A stretch of DNA of 64,000 nt, taken from positions 930,001 through 994,000 of the forward strand of contig NC_006046.2 in NCBI RefSeq assembly GCF_000006445.2, given 5' to 3'. Shown here piece by piece: positions 54,210 to 64,000 of the stretch (positions within the stretch are counted from its first letter, which is position 1; every line of letters starts with the position of its first letter). Under the pieces are notes generated by a model. It did no database searches and was not told the DNA's origin. It saw nothing but the letters and a program-made list of their open reading frames with translations. This DNA is from Debaryomyces hansenii CBS767 (taxonomy: Eukaryota > Ascomycota > Pichiomycetes > Serinales > Debaryomycetaceae). The translations under genes were made by a program, and so were the position numbers.

Positions 54210-57200
54210 TTAACCAGCGTTTAATATTTTAGACTCATTTGAACCATCGACTGGTAAAAAGGGCGTAATTCTCTTTAGATAATCCTGTTCACTAATTTCT
54301 TCATCTATGCTATTTTTTCCATTCCCATTCCCGTTTAAATTACTAATAAAATTAAACTGGTCGGTTTTAATTTTCTTTATCAAGTAATTTTCAAACTCTT
54401 CACTTATTAAATTCCACTCATTTAAACTTTTGCCTAAATTCAACCACTTGATCTTATTTGAACTATTCGCTATATTGCTAAACAAGTCAATTTCATTGTT
54501 CAAATATTCGTTGGATGGGTCATTAATTAACAAATCTTCGTTAGTAATATAAAATTTATCGTATGGATCTGAATTAAGGAAGATCGAGATACATGGAATC
54601 TTAGGAAGTAATGGCATATTATTTATCTTCCTTGACCTTTCGAAAAACTTTCTATTGTGATTATTCACGACCATATATTTTTCATTTATAGAATCATGAT
54701 CGATAATAATACCAAATTTAAATGCGGGCCTTACAATTTCTGGAGGGATCTTATATAGTTCTGGAGGATTTGGAATGACTAATTCTGATAATTCGGTTGA
54801 ATCTGTTTGAACGCTTGATGTTTCAGAATCTGATTTCGATGAGGATGAATTAGTTGAAACTTCAGTGAATGATGTAGGTGTTGACTTGAAAGACATTATA
54901 CTCGGACTGGATGACTTTGATTTAATGGAGAATGTAGTTGACAATGAGGTAAGGGAAACTGAATTTCTCTGACTCGTCAAAAGATTATTGTCAATACGAC
55001 TATTGCCAACCTTCTCATCTATGGATAATATCTTGAAAAGTTTACCAAGTGAGCTAACAAGAGAATTATTTCTGGACGATTTACCAACTACTTGACTTGT
55101 TCCAGAATCAATTTTTGGCGATCCAGGCAATGACGAACAGCTATATATTGCTTCATCAAATATTTCAAAGGGGTGTGTTTTCCTTATTTCACTAGGTTTG
55201 GTTAAACTAGATGACACATCTTGATCATTGACTAATATAAATTCGTCATTGGTATGTATTGGTTGTATTCCAAATTTTCTATTAACCAATGGGTTATCAG
55301 CCTTGAAGTTAAAATTGGTTGCAATATTTTGATTATTGAATTCCGATAATCTCGCGTACGATTTCTGCAATTTATCTTCGACCCTTTTAGTCGTGTGATA
55401 CGAAATTGAAGATTCAAAATTGTTTATGCCTATAACTCTCCATATAATCAATCTTAAATAGAAGGATCTAATCATCGGGTTCCAATGAACAAAAAATCTT
55501 TCCCATACCTCATTCGAAATAAGCCAATTAATGAAGTTTAATTTAAAACTTTCGTTCAAATCAACAAGCCACGCCAAATGAATTTCATTCCCTGCCGTAT
55601 CGGAAAGGCATTCAGGAATTGAGCCCCAAACATTGAACAAAAAGGCAAGATTTTTTAAGACTATTTGAATATGGTCTGTATTATTCAACATCATGTAAAC
55701 GCACCCTAGCCAGAATTCCCAATTTACTTCTCCTGAAACATGGTTAATAAACTCATAAACGACATTAAGTAATAATCCATTTTTGCTATGATCGTAAATG
55801 CTTATATCTTTGGCAATGGATATAAACAAGTTATCCATAAAACTAATTATACTTGTGCTAAACTCGATCTTTGAATACTTGATATCTCTCATAGTCTTAA
55901 AAATCTTTAGAATTGAATTGTAATAAATATCATTCTGCTTGCTTACATTAATAAGCGCCGGAGGTGTAGAATTACCTTTACTCTGAGGAGGCAACAGAGG
56001 CGGATGCTGACGAGAAGACTGTTGTTGACCTGCAAATGCATTTGGAGGAGCATTATTCAATTTATTCATATTGTTGTTAGATATTCTCGTTATTGAAACC
56101 TGGAATATTTGACAGATATGACTGATAATTACATTGAATCCAGGACAATGGAACAATATCGACAGGTCAATATTAGGAATTGGTTCTAAATAATTTTGCA
56201 AAATTCTAACATAATGCCTGAAAAACGAATTGAATACGTCACTATCACTATTACACCATCTTCTAACCCATGGACCATTTGGGTCCTGTATACCTTTAAC
56301 CGGATGCGTTGGGGGAGTTATTGAATTAATAAACGTTTTCTGTTGTTCATTTAAACTTGGCAAGCCTTTAAAATCAATTAAATAATGAGTTGTAGATGGA
56401 AATACATCGTACAACATGTCTATAAGTATTTCGTCTATAATGAGATCTTTGAAATACGATAAGTTTGATTCCAATACATATTGCTTGACATTTAATAAGA
56501 ATAACAATGCATTACTAATATTCGGGATGTTGAAAAATGAATAGGCGAAAACCTTCCCCACGAATGCAGAAATAGAAATAGGAACTATCTTCATACTTTG
56601 CAATTTATTGATACTATAATCCAACGTCCTGATTAATAAATTCTCGTATTTCTCATGTGATTCCTTTTCAACATATCCCCAATCTCTCCTGGATAGGATG
56701 CGAGAGATGCATTCCAAATACGCATTTCTATCAGTACTTGACACCATCGACTGCTGATTAGCCTTGGGCACAAGATTATTTAATAAGGTGGCCCACCATT
56801 TAAGCAAAACAGGGGTGCTTATATTAAGCAAACTTTTATAGACCTTGGAATTCACTGGAAGACTTTCATCCAAATTACCCAAGCCCCGCAAAAATGGCAA
56901 TACAGTAGCTCTTAAGATATTGGCCTTTGTTGTTCCATTTGTTTTTGAGTTAAACTTTGCTAAATCTATTTCTAGCTTTTTGAACTGTTTCAATAAGGAC
57001 TTTACCAATTTATCATCCTCGGATACTCCATTCGAGGGTGCTGAGTTATGAACCGATGTATTATTCGTGGTTGGGACCTTATTTATGGGTGGCGTTTGTG
57101 GTGGTGTTGGTGCCGAAGTTATAGACTCTGATGTTGATGTCGATGAGACAACAGAATTAATACTCTTGGTAGATTTCTTTCTATTTAGATTAGTGGCTTT

Positions 57201-57218
57201 TGAAAGCACCTTTACCAT
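54210..57218 (-). CDS. DUF1765 / UPF0592-type protein
   Basis: 1002 residues. A Ser/Thr-rich basic N-terminus (about 1-75) is followed by a large helical domain of ~560 residues. It includes LRATVLPFLRGL, LLNISTPVLLKWWATLLNNL and the segment GIQDPNGPWVRRWCNSDSDV with FNSFFRHY. I associate that Trp-Leu/Val-Arg-Arg-Trp followed by a Phe-x-x-Phe-x-Arg-His-Tyr pattern with the fungal DUF1765 family (fission yeast SPAC7D4.03c type). A Ser-rich disordered stretch (about 690-840) comes next, then a short conserved C-terminal region. The function of the family is not established. An Asn-rich loop (NNNMNKLNNAPPNAF) interrupts the helical domain. Confidence 0.6.
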   Translation of the reverse strand: MVKVLSKATNLNRKKSTKSINSVVSSTSTSESITSAPTPPQTPPINKVPTTNNTSVHNSAPSNGVSEDDKLVKSLLKQFKKLEIDLAKFNSKTNGTTKANILRATVLPFLRGLGNLDESLPVNSKVYKSLLNISTPVLLKWWATLLNNLVPKANQQSMVSSTDRNAYLECISRILSRRDWGYVEKESHEKYENLLIRTLDYSINKLQSMKIVPISISAFVGKVFAYSFFNIPNISNALLFLLNVKQYVLESNLSYFKDLIIDEILIDMLYDVFPSTTHYLIDFKGLPSLNEQQKTFINSITPPTHPVKGIQDPNGPWVRRWCNSDSDVFNSFFRHYVRILQNYLEPIPNIDLSILFHCPGFNVIISHICQIFQVSITRISNNNMNKLNNAPPNAFAGQQQSSRQHPPLLPPQSKGNSTPPALINVSKQNDIYYNSILKIFKTMRDIKYSKIEFSTSIISFMDNLFISIAKDISIYDHSKNGLLLNVVYEFINHVSGEVNWEFWLGCVYMMLNNTDHIQIVLKNLAFLFNVWGSIPECLSDTAGNEIHLAWLVDLNESFKLNFINWLISNEVWERFFVHWNPMIRSFYLRLIIWRVIGINNFESSISYHTTKRVEDKLQKSYARLSEFNNQNIATNFNFKADNPLVNRKFGIQPIHTNDEFILVNDQDVSSSLTKPSEIRKTHPFEIFDEAIYSCSSLPGSPKIDSGTSQVVGKSSRNNSLVSSLGKLFKILSIDEKVGNSRIDNNLLTSQRNSVSLTSLSTTFSIKSKSSSPSIMSFKSTPTSFTEVSTNSSSSKSDSETSSVQTDSTELSELVIPNPPELYKIPPEIVRPAFKFGIIIDHDSINEKYMVVNNHNRKFFERSRKINNMPLLPKIPCISIFLNSDPYDKFYITNEDLLINDPSNEYLNNEIDLFSNIANSSNKIKWLNLGKSLNEWNLISEEFENYLIKKIKTDQFNFISNLNGNGNGKNSIDEEISEQDYLKRITPFLPVDGSNESKILNAG

Positions 57219-57922
57219 GGTGTCACTTTTCGTAACCTTATTTCTATAATCAAGTGCTGGATATGTTTATGATTCACCTATGTTGTTCAAGCTCCCGTCT
57301 TGTAATGCTATCATAAATAACCGATCTAAATATACTTTGAGTCAACCCGATAATATTGGTAAAGGTCTGCTTATTAGCTTGGATGTAATTAACGAATGAC
57401 GATGAATAACTTACCGATGAAATGCACAGATTGTTAAATACTACTTATCTCAGTCTGGTAGCTTTCCTTGAGAACTTGGGATGTAGTAAAATACAAAAAA
57501 ATATGATTTCTAATGATTACCCAATTTTTCCTGCTTCTAAAAATCTCCGATGTCAATTCTCAAGTTAAGCCTTCCTTGTATTATTGTTCCGTCTATCTAT
57601 TTACAGTATCTATTTATACATAGCAAGCCTTGGAACAAGTGAAACAATAGCACATTTAATACCCTCTCTAACAGGATAATAATGCCCGATCCTGTTATAA
57701 AGGTGTTACATCTACTAAAAGGTATACAATCCATACTCATGTACAACGTACTGAACTATGTATAAAATACATATTGACTGTACTGAATATGCGTAATACG
57801 AGTTACAAGACAATACATACACAAAAAGCTTTCATTAAATCTTAAGGTACAACGCATGGCCATATTCTTTTAGTCGCAGGTATTAAATAAACTTACGAAC
57901 AAACTTACATAACAAATATTGT
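57219..57922. other. Intergenic upstream of the DUF1765-type gene, nothing recognised
   Basis: 704 bp of AT-rich DNA between two minus-strand genes. A TGAGTCA (Gcn4 core) lies near 57338, about 120 bp before the DUF1765-type ATG; a lone 7-mer is weak. No RNA gene or repeat is apparent. Confidence 0.45.
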
Positions 57923-60346
57923 CTAATTCTTGGTAGGAGAAGACATTGGAGAAGATGAACGTGTCCTTGATTCTTTTAGTAATTCAAGGTTCTTGGAAAT
58001 TACTTTGTGCTGCTTGTCAATCTTCTGGTTGGCTTGTTGTAACTGACGGGTGAGCTGGTCAATTTTGTGTTGATAAGCATCATTCTCTTCCGAAACAGGT
58101 ACAGGATTTTTTGAGTGCACAAGTTCTTTATTGGTAGTAACTTCGCTCTCATTTGCAATTCGCTTAGCAGCGTGCAGACTCAATGTAGAAATGTCGATTT
58201 CTGTTTCAGGTAGTCCGCTTGGCTCATTTGGGGCAGAATCAGGAGGGCTTTTTGGTTCAGCATGCAAGGACTTGTGGACATGGCCTTTCTGTTCATCTGG
58301 GAGATGGGGTTGTTTAGTGAGGTCCGGAGAGGTCTGAAATTCCACTGTTGACAGTCTTGTGTCGTCATCGCTGATGGACAGTTGAGATCTACTGGCACTG
58401 GTCTCGTCGTGTGTCGCGGGCATTTGAACTTTTGATTTGCCAGATTGTTCATTATCATGCAGTAGTCTTTGTATGTCGCTTTCAAGGGTGAGGATTTGTT
58501 TGTCTTTTGCGGATAATTCGGCATTTAAATTGCTAATTTCTCTTGTTGCAGTAGGTAATTTCGCGATTTCCTTACTCAAACGATCGATTTCGCTTTCCTT
58601 CGCATTAAGGGTTTTCTTATAGTCATTATGAACCTGTTCAAGACGTTCATTCATCTGCTTTAAATGGTCAATATCTTTAAGGTTGTCAGAGAAATCGGCC
58701 AATTTTGACTCGAGTGTTTTAATTTGGCTTTCTCTTTCGGAGGCTTGATGCACGATTGATTTTAAGTTATTTTCTAACTGACGTTCAGCAACTTGATCAT
58801 TTAGACAATCCAGAGGTTCGACGAACTTGGTTTCATCCTCTAATTTCTTAGTTTCTTCGGGAGAGGATGCCAACTTGGCCTTGTAGTCACCAAGTATCGC
58901 ATTCAACTTTTCGATAAGACGTCTCTTGTCCTGACGCAAATATAATTGGTCATTTATAGTAGATCTGGAATTCTTGATATATTCTCTTACTCTTTGAATT
59001 TTTCTCAAGTTAATTCCGAACGACTCATAACTTGATGGCTCGGCGCCCTTAGGTTCATCAAACCTATCTTGCAAACCGTCGGAACTTTCCGATTTTTCCT
59101 TCTCTTTTTGGATTGAGCTATATTCTTTATCCTGCTCATGTTCTTTATCAGATGACTCGCTTGACGTCTTGTTTGCATCTGCGATATCCACTTCTTCGAA
59201 ATCTTCTGAAGATCGTTTGCTATCATTATACTTCACGAATTCAAATTCTTCAGATTTAGAATCTTCATCTGAATTTCCGCTTGTCCCACTGGAGTACTTT
59301 TCGATTTCGGTAACTTCTTCAAATAATTTTGCAATTTCGCATCCAAATTCCTTATATTTAGTCATAAATTCATCTTGAGCTTCAAGGGTTTTATTCAAGG
59401 ATTCACTCTTAGATTCTAGAAGCTTGGTTTGGTGTTCTATTTCTCTCTTCAATTCTTCGATCTCTTGATTCCCTATAGAAAGTAATTCCTCTTTGCCAGT
59501 TATATTCTTTTCGGAATCTTCAATTTCAGATAACAACTTTGAAAGCTCTTCCTTATTATTCTTCAATTCTTGAGTCAATTCAAGGATCTCTACCCCATTT
59601 TTATCCAATTCCTTCCCCTTAGTATTCAAATCTATCTTGTTTTGCTCATTCAACGATTCCAATTCTCCCAATTTTTTATTCAAGCTCTCAAGGTTTTGTT
59701 CGTCGCCTGCCTTTTGTTTCTTTAGAAGGCTTATCTCTTTTGCGTTTTGATCAATCTCAAAAACGTATTTTTTTTTAGCGTCGGATAACGTAGAATTAAT
59801 TTCGCCAACCTGCTCCATCTCCTTATTCAAACGCTTCACTGTATCATGCAAGTTTGCAATTTCCAAGTCCCGTGAAGTGATTAGCCTTTCAATTTCATTA
59901 TTTAATTTGAATTGGTACAGTTCCTTCAATGAAATCTTTTCTGAGCTAGATTTCTTTAAACTGGATTCTAAATCTTCAATTTTACCCTGAAATTGTTTCA
60001 ATCTCTCTTCCAATTCGACCTTTTCTCGTCTCACGAGAGAAACTTTACCTCTTAAGACTTGATTAGCTTCTTCGAATTTTGCAAGCCTTCTCTTTAGCTC
60101 ATCTGAATCACTAGCTTCCGAACTCAACGCACCAGTTGAATAATCAATTCTAGTGTCTTTCTGTTCAATATTGAAAGTACTATTTGCTTGTAGGCATTCT
60201 TGTTCTAGTTGAAGCTCCAAGTCTTCGATCTTCACATATAGCTCAATCAATATATTTTCATATTCCGTAACTTTAGACCGATACAATTCATATGTCACAG
60301 CAGTCCCAAGACAACCGGCAGCTGCAAGGTAATCGCTCCAACCCAT
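57923..60346 (-). CDS. Unknown long coiled-coil protein with an N-terminal hydrophobic anchor
   Basis: 807 residues, not recognised. The first ~25 (MGWSDYLAAAGCLGTAVTYE) contain a short Ala/Gly-rich hydrophobic stretch that could be a single membrane anchor or mitochondrial signal. Nearly all of about 20-340 is coiled coil with Leu heptads and high Lys/Glu. An acidic Ser/Glu/Asp-rich break (about 350-430) divides it from a second coiled-coil region (about 450-640) and a final short coil at about 760-800. A disordered Ser/Pro stretch (about 650-740) precedes the last coil, and the end is RSSSPMSSPTKN. Such a layout suits a tether or scaffold. The start codon is the first ATG and preserves the hydrophobic stretch. 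Confidence 0.7.
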   Translation of the reverse strand: MGWSDYLAAAGCLGTAVTYELYRSKVTEYENILIELYVKIEDLELQLEQECLQANSTFNIEQKDTRIDYSTGALSSEASDSDELKRRLAKFEEANQVLRGKVSLVRREKVELEERLKQFQGKIEDLESSLKKSSSEKISLKELYQFKLNNEIERLITSRDLEIANLHDTVKRLNKEMEQVGEINSTLSDAKKKYVFEIDQNAKEISLLKKQKAGDEQNLESLNKKLGELESLNEQNKIDLNTKGKELDKNGVEILELTQELKNNKEELSKLLSEIEDSEKNITGKEELLSIGNQEIEELKREIEHQTKLLESKSESLNKTLEAQDEFMTKYKEFGCEIAKLFEEVTEIEKYSSGTSGNSDEDSKSEEFEFVKYNDSKRSSEDFEEVDIADANKTSSESSDKEHEQDKEYSSIQKEKEKSESSDGLQDRFDEPKGAEPSSYESFGINLRKIQRVREYIKNSRSTINDQLYLRQDKRRLIEKLNAILGDYKAKLASSPEETKKLEDETKFVEPLDCLNDQVAERQLENNLKSIVHQASERESQIKTLESKLADFSDNLKDIDHLKQMNERLEQVHNDYKKTLNAKESEIDRLSKEIAKLPTATREISNLNAELSAKDKQILTLESDIQRLLHDNEQSGKSKVQMPATHDETSASRSQLSISDDDTRLSTVEFQTSPDLTKQPHLPDEQKGHVHKSLHAEPKSPPDSAPNEPSGLPETEIDISTLSLHAAKRIANESEVTTNKELVHSKNPVPVSEENDAYQHKIDQLTRQLQQANQKIDKQHKVISKNLELLKESRTRSSSPMSSPTKN

Positions 60347-60529
60347 GCTTGTCGTTAAAGATATAACCCTTATCTATCTGAAACAAAAATTAATTGATCT
60401 AGTATCGGTGTGTACACAACCACATTCAGTTCCCAATTTCTCACAAGACGATTCAAGATTGAAAAGTTGCTTAATGACGACTCAATTATAACAGCAACAG
60501 CAACAACACGGAGATCAGATACAAGATAG

Positions 60530-62206
60530 ATGGATATAACTCACGCGAATATATATAACCCAAATCAAACGAGATCTCGATCGAAGTCAAGAACAAGGAA
60601 TTCAACCGCAAATTCTCGATCAACAAGTTCAACTAGGAGACCTACTTTTGGACGTAAAAGGTCACTTTCTTCATCATCGACCAGTAAGCTCACTATAACA
60701 CCAACGACTCTTGACGATGAAAGATTAATTCCAACTGCTCAAGCAACGTTAGATAATAGTGTTCCATTAGATTTTTTTAAACAGGATATTATTGCTATGG
60801 TCAAAGCGCTTCGAATTGGTAAATGGCATAAAAGACAATTGACAATTGCTAACTTGAGCGTGAATAGAATTTCAGGAGCATTAACTAACTCGATCTATAA
60901 GTTAACATATATTGACGAACAACAGAATTTTCTGTTACCTACTTTGTTATTGAGAGTTTATGGAAAGAACTTAGATTCGATAATTGATAGAGAGAGGGAA
61001 TTAAGTGTTTTGGTCAAATTGTCCCAGAGAAACATTGGCCCTAAATTGTTAGGTATATTTTCAAATGGTAGATTTGAACAGTTTTTAGATGGATTTTCAC
61101 CGTTAGATAAAGATAATCTTAGAGATGAAATCATTTCTCAAATGTTGGGGAGAAGGATGAAAGATTTGCATTACAAAGTTGAATTAAGCAATGAAGATGT
61201 TAAAGGATTGCCCATGTGTTGGAAGTTGATTTATAAATGGCTCCAGATTTTTGAAGATACAGTCTTACCAAGTTATGGCCACTGTGGGGTAAAGGAAGAA
61301 GAGATCTTCTTGATGAAGTTCGATCAATTTAAAGACTTGATAAAAAAATATGAGAAATGGTTGCTCTCTCATTATGATACTGAATTACTTGCTTCCAATT
61401 ACAAATTCTGTCACAATGACACTCAGTATGGTAATCTCTTGTTGCATGAATCGTTCGATGCAAGCGATATTATTATATCGCACCCACCATCTTCAGCTAA
61501 TTTGCTCAGTGATAAGAAATCAGCGGTTATCAAATCGACTAGCAATAAGAAAGATAGCAGTTTAGCAGTTATTGATTTTGAGTATTCCGGTCCGAATTTC
61601 CCAGCATTTGATTTAGCAAATCATTTTTGCGAGTGGATGGCTGATTATCACGATCCTGAAAAATCGTATTATATATACGAAGAAAATTATCCGAGCAGAT
61701 TAGAGCAATTGAACTTGATCAAATCCTATGTTGAATACGACTTCCAATTCCCTTCATCTAACCTCAAGCACGCTTTTGACAAGGACGTCACCCAGGTCAA
61801 CGCTGCTGATTTAATTCAATTCGAGATAAAGAAATTGCACAACGAATGTATTCTTTGGAGACCTGCCGTGCAAATTTACTGGTGTCTTTGGGGTTTAATT
61901 CAAAATGGTCCAGTTAGACCAACTGTTGCTAATAATAATCATAACTCTTCCGAAAAAGTAATCGATAGTACATACAGCATTACTGTTGGTGTGGATACAT
62001 TAAGATTGGAAGAAAATGCAATTAGAGAAGAAGAAGAAGAAATCACTTCATCTGATGACGACTTTGATTATTTGAAGTACGCCCAACAAAAATCCGGTCT
62101 TACTATAGGTGACCTTTTGCAATTTGACCTTATAAACAAGGAGGATATCCCTGAAGAACACGTTAAGGATATAAAGCACTTAGATTGTGATTTTTTTGAT
62201 CTTTAA
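60530..62206 (+). CDS. CKI1: Choline/ethanolamine kinase
   Basis: 558 residues, like S. cerevisiae Cki1 (582). After a basic Ser/Arg/Thr-rich N-terminus of ~60 residues comes the aminoglycoside-kinase-like fold: SGALTNSIYKLTY (nucleotide loop), TLLLRVYGKNLDSIIDRERE, ISQMLGRRMKDLHYKV, then Brenner's motif FCHNDTQYGNLLL (catalytic Asp and Asn) and the choline-kinase motif LAVIDFEYSGPNFPAFDLAN with HFCEW. All catalytic residues I can check are present. The enzyme makes phosphocholine (and phosphoethanolamine) for the Kennedy pathway in the cytosol. An insertion of ~30 residues splits the two motifs (SHPPSSANLLSDKKSAV). CKI1 is chosen over EKI1 on overall look only. Confidence 0.88.
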   Translation: MDITHANIYNPNQTRSRSKSRTRNSTANSRSTSSTRRPTFGRKRSLSSSSTSKLTITPTTLDDERLIPTAQATLDNSVPLDFFKQDIIAMVKALRIGKWHKRQLTIANLSVNRISGALTNSIYKLTYIDEQQNFLLPTLLLRVYGKNLDSIIDRERELSVLVKLSQRNIGPKLLGIFSNGRFEQFLDGFSPLDKDNLRDEIISQMLGRRMKDLHYKVELSNEDVKGLPMCWKLIYKWLQIFEDTVLPSYGHCGVKEEEIFLMKFDQFKDLIKKYEKWLLSHYDTELLASNYKFCHNDTQYGNLLLHESFDASDIIISHPPSSANLLSDKKSAVIKSTSNKKDSSLAVIDFEYSGPNFPAFDLANHFCEWMADYHDPEKSYYIYEENYPSRLEQLNLIKSYVEYDFQFPSSNLKHAFDKDVTQVNAADLIQFEIKKLHNECILWRPAVQIYWCLWGLIQNGPVRPTVANNNHNSSEKVIDSTYSITVGVDTLRLEENAIREEEEEITSSDDDFDYLKYAQQKSGLTIGDLLQFDLINKEDIPEEHVKDIKHLDCDFFDL

Positions 62207-62388
62207 TTCGTGGGCGACTTATTTATATATTAGATATAGTACTTTTAATTCAATATTACGATATAGACAATTAACTGGGACGTCCTGTATATTATTTTAT
62301 AATAATTGAATCGAATTTTAATGGACTACTTAACATTCTAGTCATAGCTTAAACGACTAAATAAAGGTCAGAACGATATTTGAGAACC

Positions 62389-63510
62389 ATGCTATCATTT
62401 AGAACAGCAGGCTATAATGGATATGGGGTTCAATATTCGCCATTCTTCGATAATAAGTTAGCGGTAGCTACTTCCGCTAATTATGGGTTGGTGGGGAATG
62501 GGAGACTATTCATATTAGGAATTGAACCTAATGGATCTATTGGCAACCCAATTTCTTGGGAGACACAGGATGGATTATTTGATGTTGCATGGAGTGAGAT
62601 TCATGAAAATCAAGTAGTTGCAGCAAGTGGAGACGGCTCAATCAAGATATTCGATATCACTGTACCTAATTTTCCAGTGATGAACTATAGAGAACATACA
62701 AAAGAAGTTTTTTCCGTTAATTGGAACTTGGTAGATAAAAGTAACTTTGTATCTGCTTCATGGGATGGGACAATGAAGATATGGTCGCCCCAAAGACAAG
62801 AATCCTTACTTACGTTGAGTCCGAAGGTAGATTATACGACTAAAACTTCGCCTGTCGCTCAAACGGCCAAACCTCCATTATCACACCAGCAACAGCATCA
62901 ACAGCTTAACACTACAAATTGTATATATAATGCATCCTTCTCACCTCATTCTCCTTCCACGATTATTAGTTGCAATGGGTCTTCACATGTACAAGTATGG
63001 GACATAAGATCACCTCATCCATTACAGTTGGATTATATTGCACATGGTGGATTGGAGGCTTTAAGTTGTGATTGGAATAAATACAAATCAACTATAGTCG
63101 CATCCGCTGGAACTGATAAATCAATCAGAATTTGGGATTTAAGAATGATAACTGGTATTGACCATCCAAACTCCAACAGTCCAATGCCTGCATATCATAC
63201 TATAGGTCCAACCCCGTTAAATCAACTTTTGGGCCATGAATTTGCTGTGAGAAAGGTATTGTGGTCCCCTCACAGTGGTCAAGAATTAATGAGTGCTTCT
63301 TATGATATGACGTGTAGAGTATGGAACGATCAATCTAACGAAAAAGCGAGGTTTTTGAATACTCCGAATGGTGGTTGTACTGGCGTTATGGGAAGACATA
63401 AGGAATTCGCTATAGGGTGCGACTATAGTTTGTGGGGTGAACCAGGATGGGCCGCATCGACTGGTTGGGATGAAATGGTTTATATATGGGATTCTAAGAG
63501 ATTGGCCTGA
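62389..63510 (+). CDS. PEX7: Pex7, peroxisomal PTS2 import receptor
   Basis: 373 residues from the ATG at 62389, giving MLSFRTAGYNGYGVQYSPFF, the usual Pex7 opening; the three upstream codons are open but have no ATG. Six or seven WD40 repeats follow, with cores such as VFSVNWNLVDKSNFVSASWD and GTMKIWSP, CDWNKYKSTIVASAGTDKS and IRIWDLR, and MSASYDMTCRVWND, ending with GWAASTGWDEMVYIWDSKRL. Pex7 binds PTS2 cargoes (such as thiolase) in the cytosol and delivers them to peroxisomes with a Pex20/Pex18-type co-receptor. A Gln/His-rich insertion (SHQQQHQQ) lies between two blades. All blades appear complete. Confidence 0.95.
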   Translation: MLSFRTAGYNGYGVQYSPFFDNKLAVATSANYGLVGNGRLFILGIEPNGSIGNPISWETQDGLFDVAWSEIHENQVVAASGDGSIKIFDITVPNFPVMNYREHTKEVFSVNWNLVDKSNFVSASWDGTMKIWSPQRQESLLTLSPKVDYTTKTSPVAQTAKPPLSHQQQHQQLNTTNCIYNASFSPHSPSTIISCNGSSHVQVWDIRSPHPLQLDYIAHGGLEALSCDWNKYKSTIVASAGTDKSIRIWDLRMITGIDHPNSNSPMPAYHTIGPTPLNQLLGHEFAVRKVLWSPHSGQELMSASYDMTCRVWNDQSNEKARFLNTPNGGCTGVMGRHKEFAIGCDYSLWGEPGWAASTGWDEMVYIWDSKRLA

Positions 63511-63841
63511 GAAGGTACTTACTGCAGATACCTGGTATATACTATATGCTATTTAATAATGTCGAAGTTGGGTGCAAATTGAAACCTTCTGATCAATAGT
63601 AAAGATTCCTCAATATATTTTTGTTGATAAAATATCCTAAAGAAGTAATTTCGGCCTCAACTTTTTTTGCATCTCTATAGATGAATTACCATAAAGAAAC
63701 ATCAGTAAATAAACAATCGATAAGATAATCCATATAAAAATTTCCTAACAGGACTATATATGATTATTAGTTATTTATATACTCTGGTACTCCTTTAGAA
63801 TTAAAAAATATTATACCAATTTACAGAGATTTAAATATAAA
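63511..63841. other. Intergenic after PEX7, nothing recognised
   Basis: 331 bp of AT-rich DNA after the PEX7 stop. It would hold the PEX7 3' end and the promoter of the partial ORF at the window edge. Confidence 0.45.
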
Positions 63842-64000
63842 ATGGAAAAGAATTTAGTTTTGCTTACATTGGAATATAGCTACTTAGTTAATTCATCGAA
63901 TACTACATATTTTCAAACAAATAATGGACTATGGAATCATTACCAAGTAGGTGAAAATATAATTTCTTCTAATGTCCAAAATAATCTTCGAGTAATTGAT
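63842..64000 (+). CDS. Unidentified ORF, 5' part only (cut by window edge)
   Basis: ATG at 63842 opens 53 codons to the last base without a stop, beginning MEKNLVLLTLEYSYLVNSSN and rich in Asn, Tyr and Ser. No stop in 53 AT-rich codons, and an AT-rich leader ahead, make a real gene possible. No family is recognised and too little is present to judge. Confidence 0.35.
   Translation, partial: MEKNLVLLTLEYSYLVNSSNTTYFQTNNGLWNHYQVGENIISSNVQNNLRVID

Overview
The window is nuclear DNA of an ascomycete yeast. It is AT-rich and gene-dense, the genes are almost all intronless, the one clear intron is 54 nt with a GTATGT donor and a TACTAAC branch site, and the proteins are recognisable Saccharomycotina orthologues. 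HOM2, read codon by codon, contains no CTG codon, and the proteins look most like those of the CTG clade (Debaryomyces/Candida type). A Debaryomyces-like species is my best guess, by inference only. If it is a CTG-clade yeast, CTG codons should be read as serine.

Layout. 1-22.2 kb is conserved housekeeping DNA: a partial RXT3-like gene, VAM6/VPS39, UTP21, DUS3, YET3, an ECM3-type transporter, a small unknown acidic protein, POB3, HOM2 and SAC3. 22.5-23.7 kb holds an ECL1-like small Cys protein and BET5. 23.8-34.1 kb is an accessory block. A ~440-bp direct repeat occurs twice (23815-24258 and 31894-32338). Between the copies lie an RTA1-like membrane protein, a Zn2Cys6 regulator and a second RTA1-like protein, with broken coding relics on both sides. 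A DHA2-type MFS transporter follows the second repeat. 34.4-43.4 kb is conserved again: HFI1, a CIK1/VIK1-like kinesin partner without a P-loop, YAH1, VTI1 (two exons) and a large GH63-like hydrolase. 43.4-53.2 kb is gene-poor, with a degenerate membrane-protein gene, an F-box/LRR-like protein, SFP1 behind a long C-rich upstream region, and two adjacent degenerate protein-kinase-like genes. 53.2-64 kb carries seipin, a DUF1765-type protein, an unknown anchored coiled-coil protein, choline kinase, PEX7 and the start of an unidentified ORF.

How it fits together. The housekeeping genes belong to unrelated pathways, as is normal in yeast. The stretch most like a system is the RTA - Zn2Cys6 - RTA - MFS block. 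Both RTA genes have clusters of CCG triplets upstream, including a shared 11-mer, which is the kind of site a Zn2Cys6 protein binds. The second RTA gene and the MFS gene share a different upstream motif. This suggests a small locally regulated membrane-efflux or lipid-stress module that recombination between the flanking repeats could delete. That is inference; the repeats, motifs and gene order are read directly.
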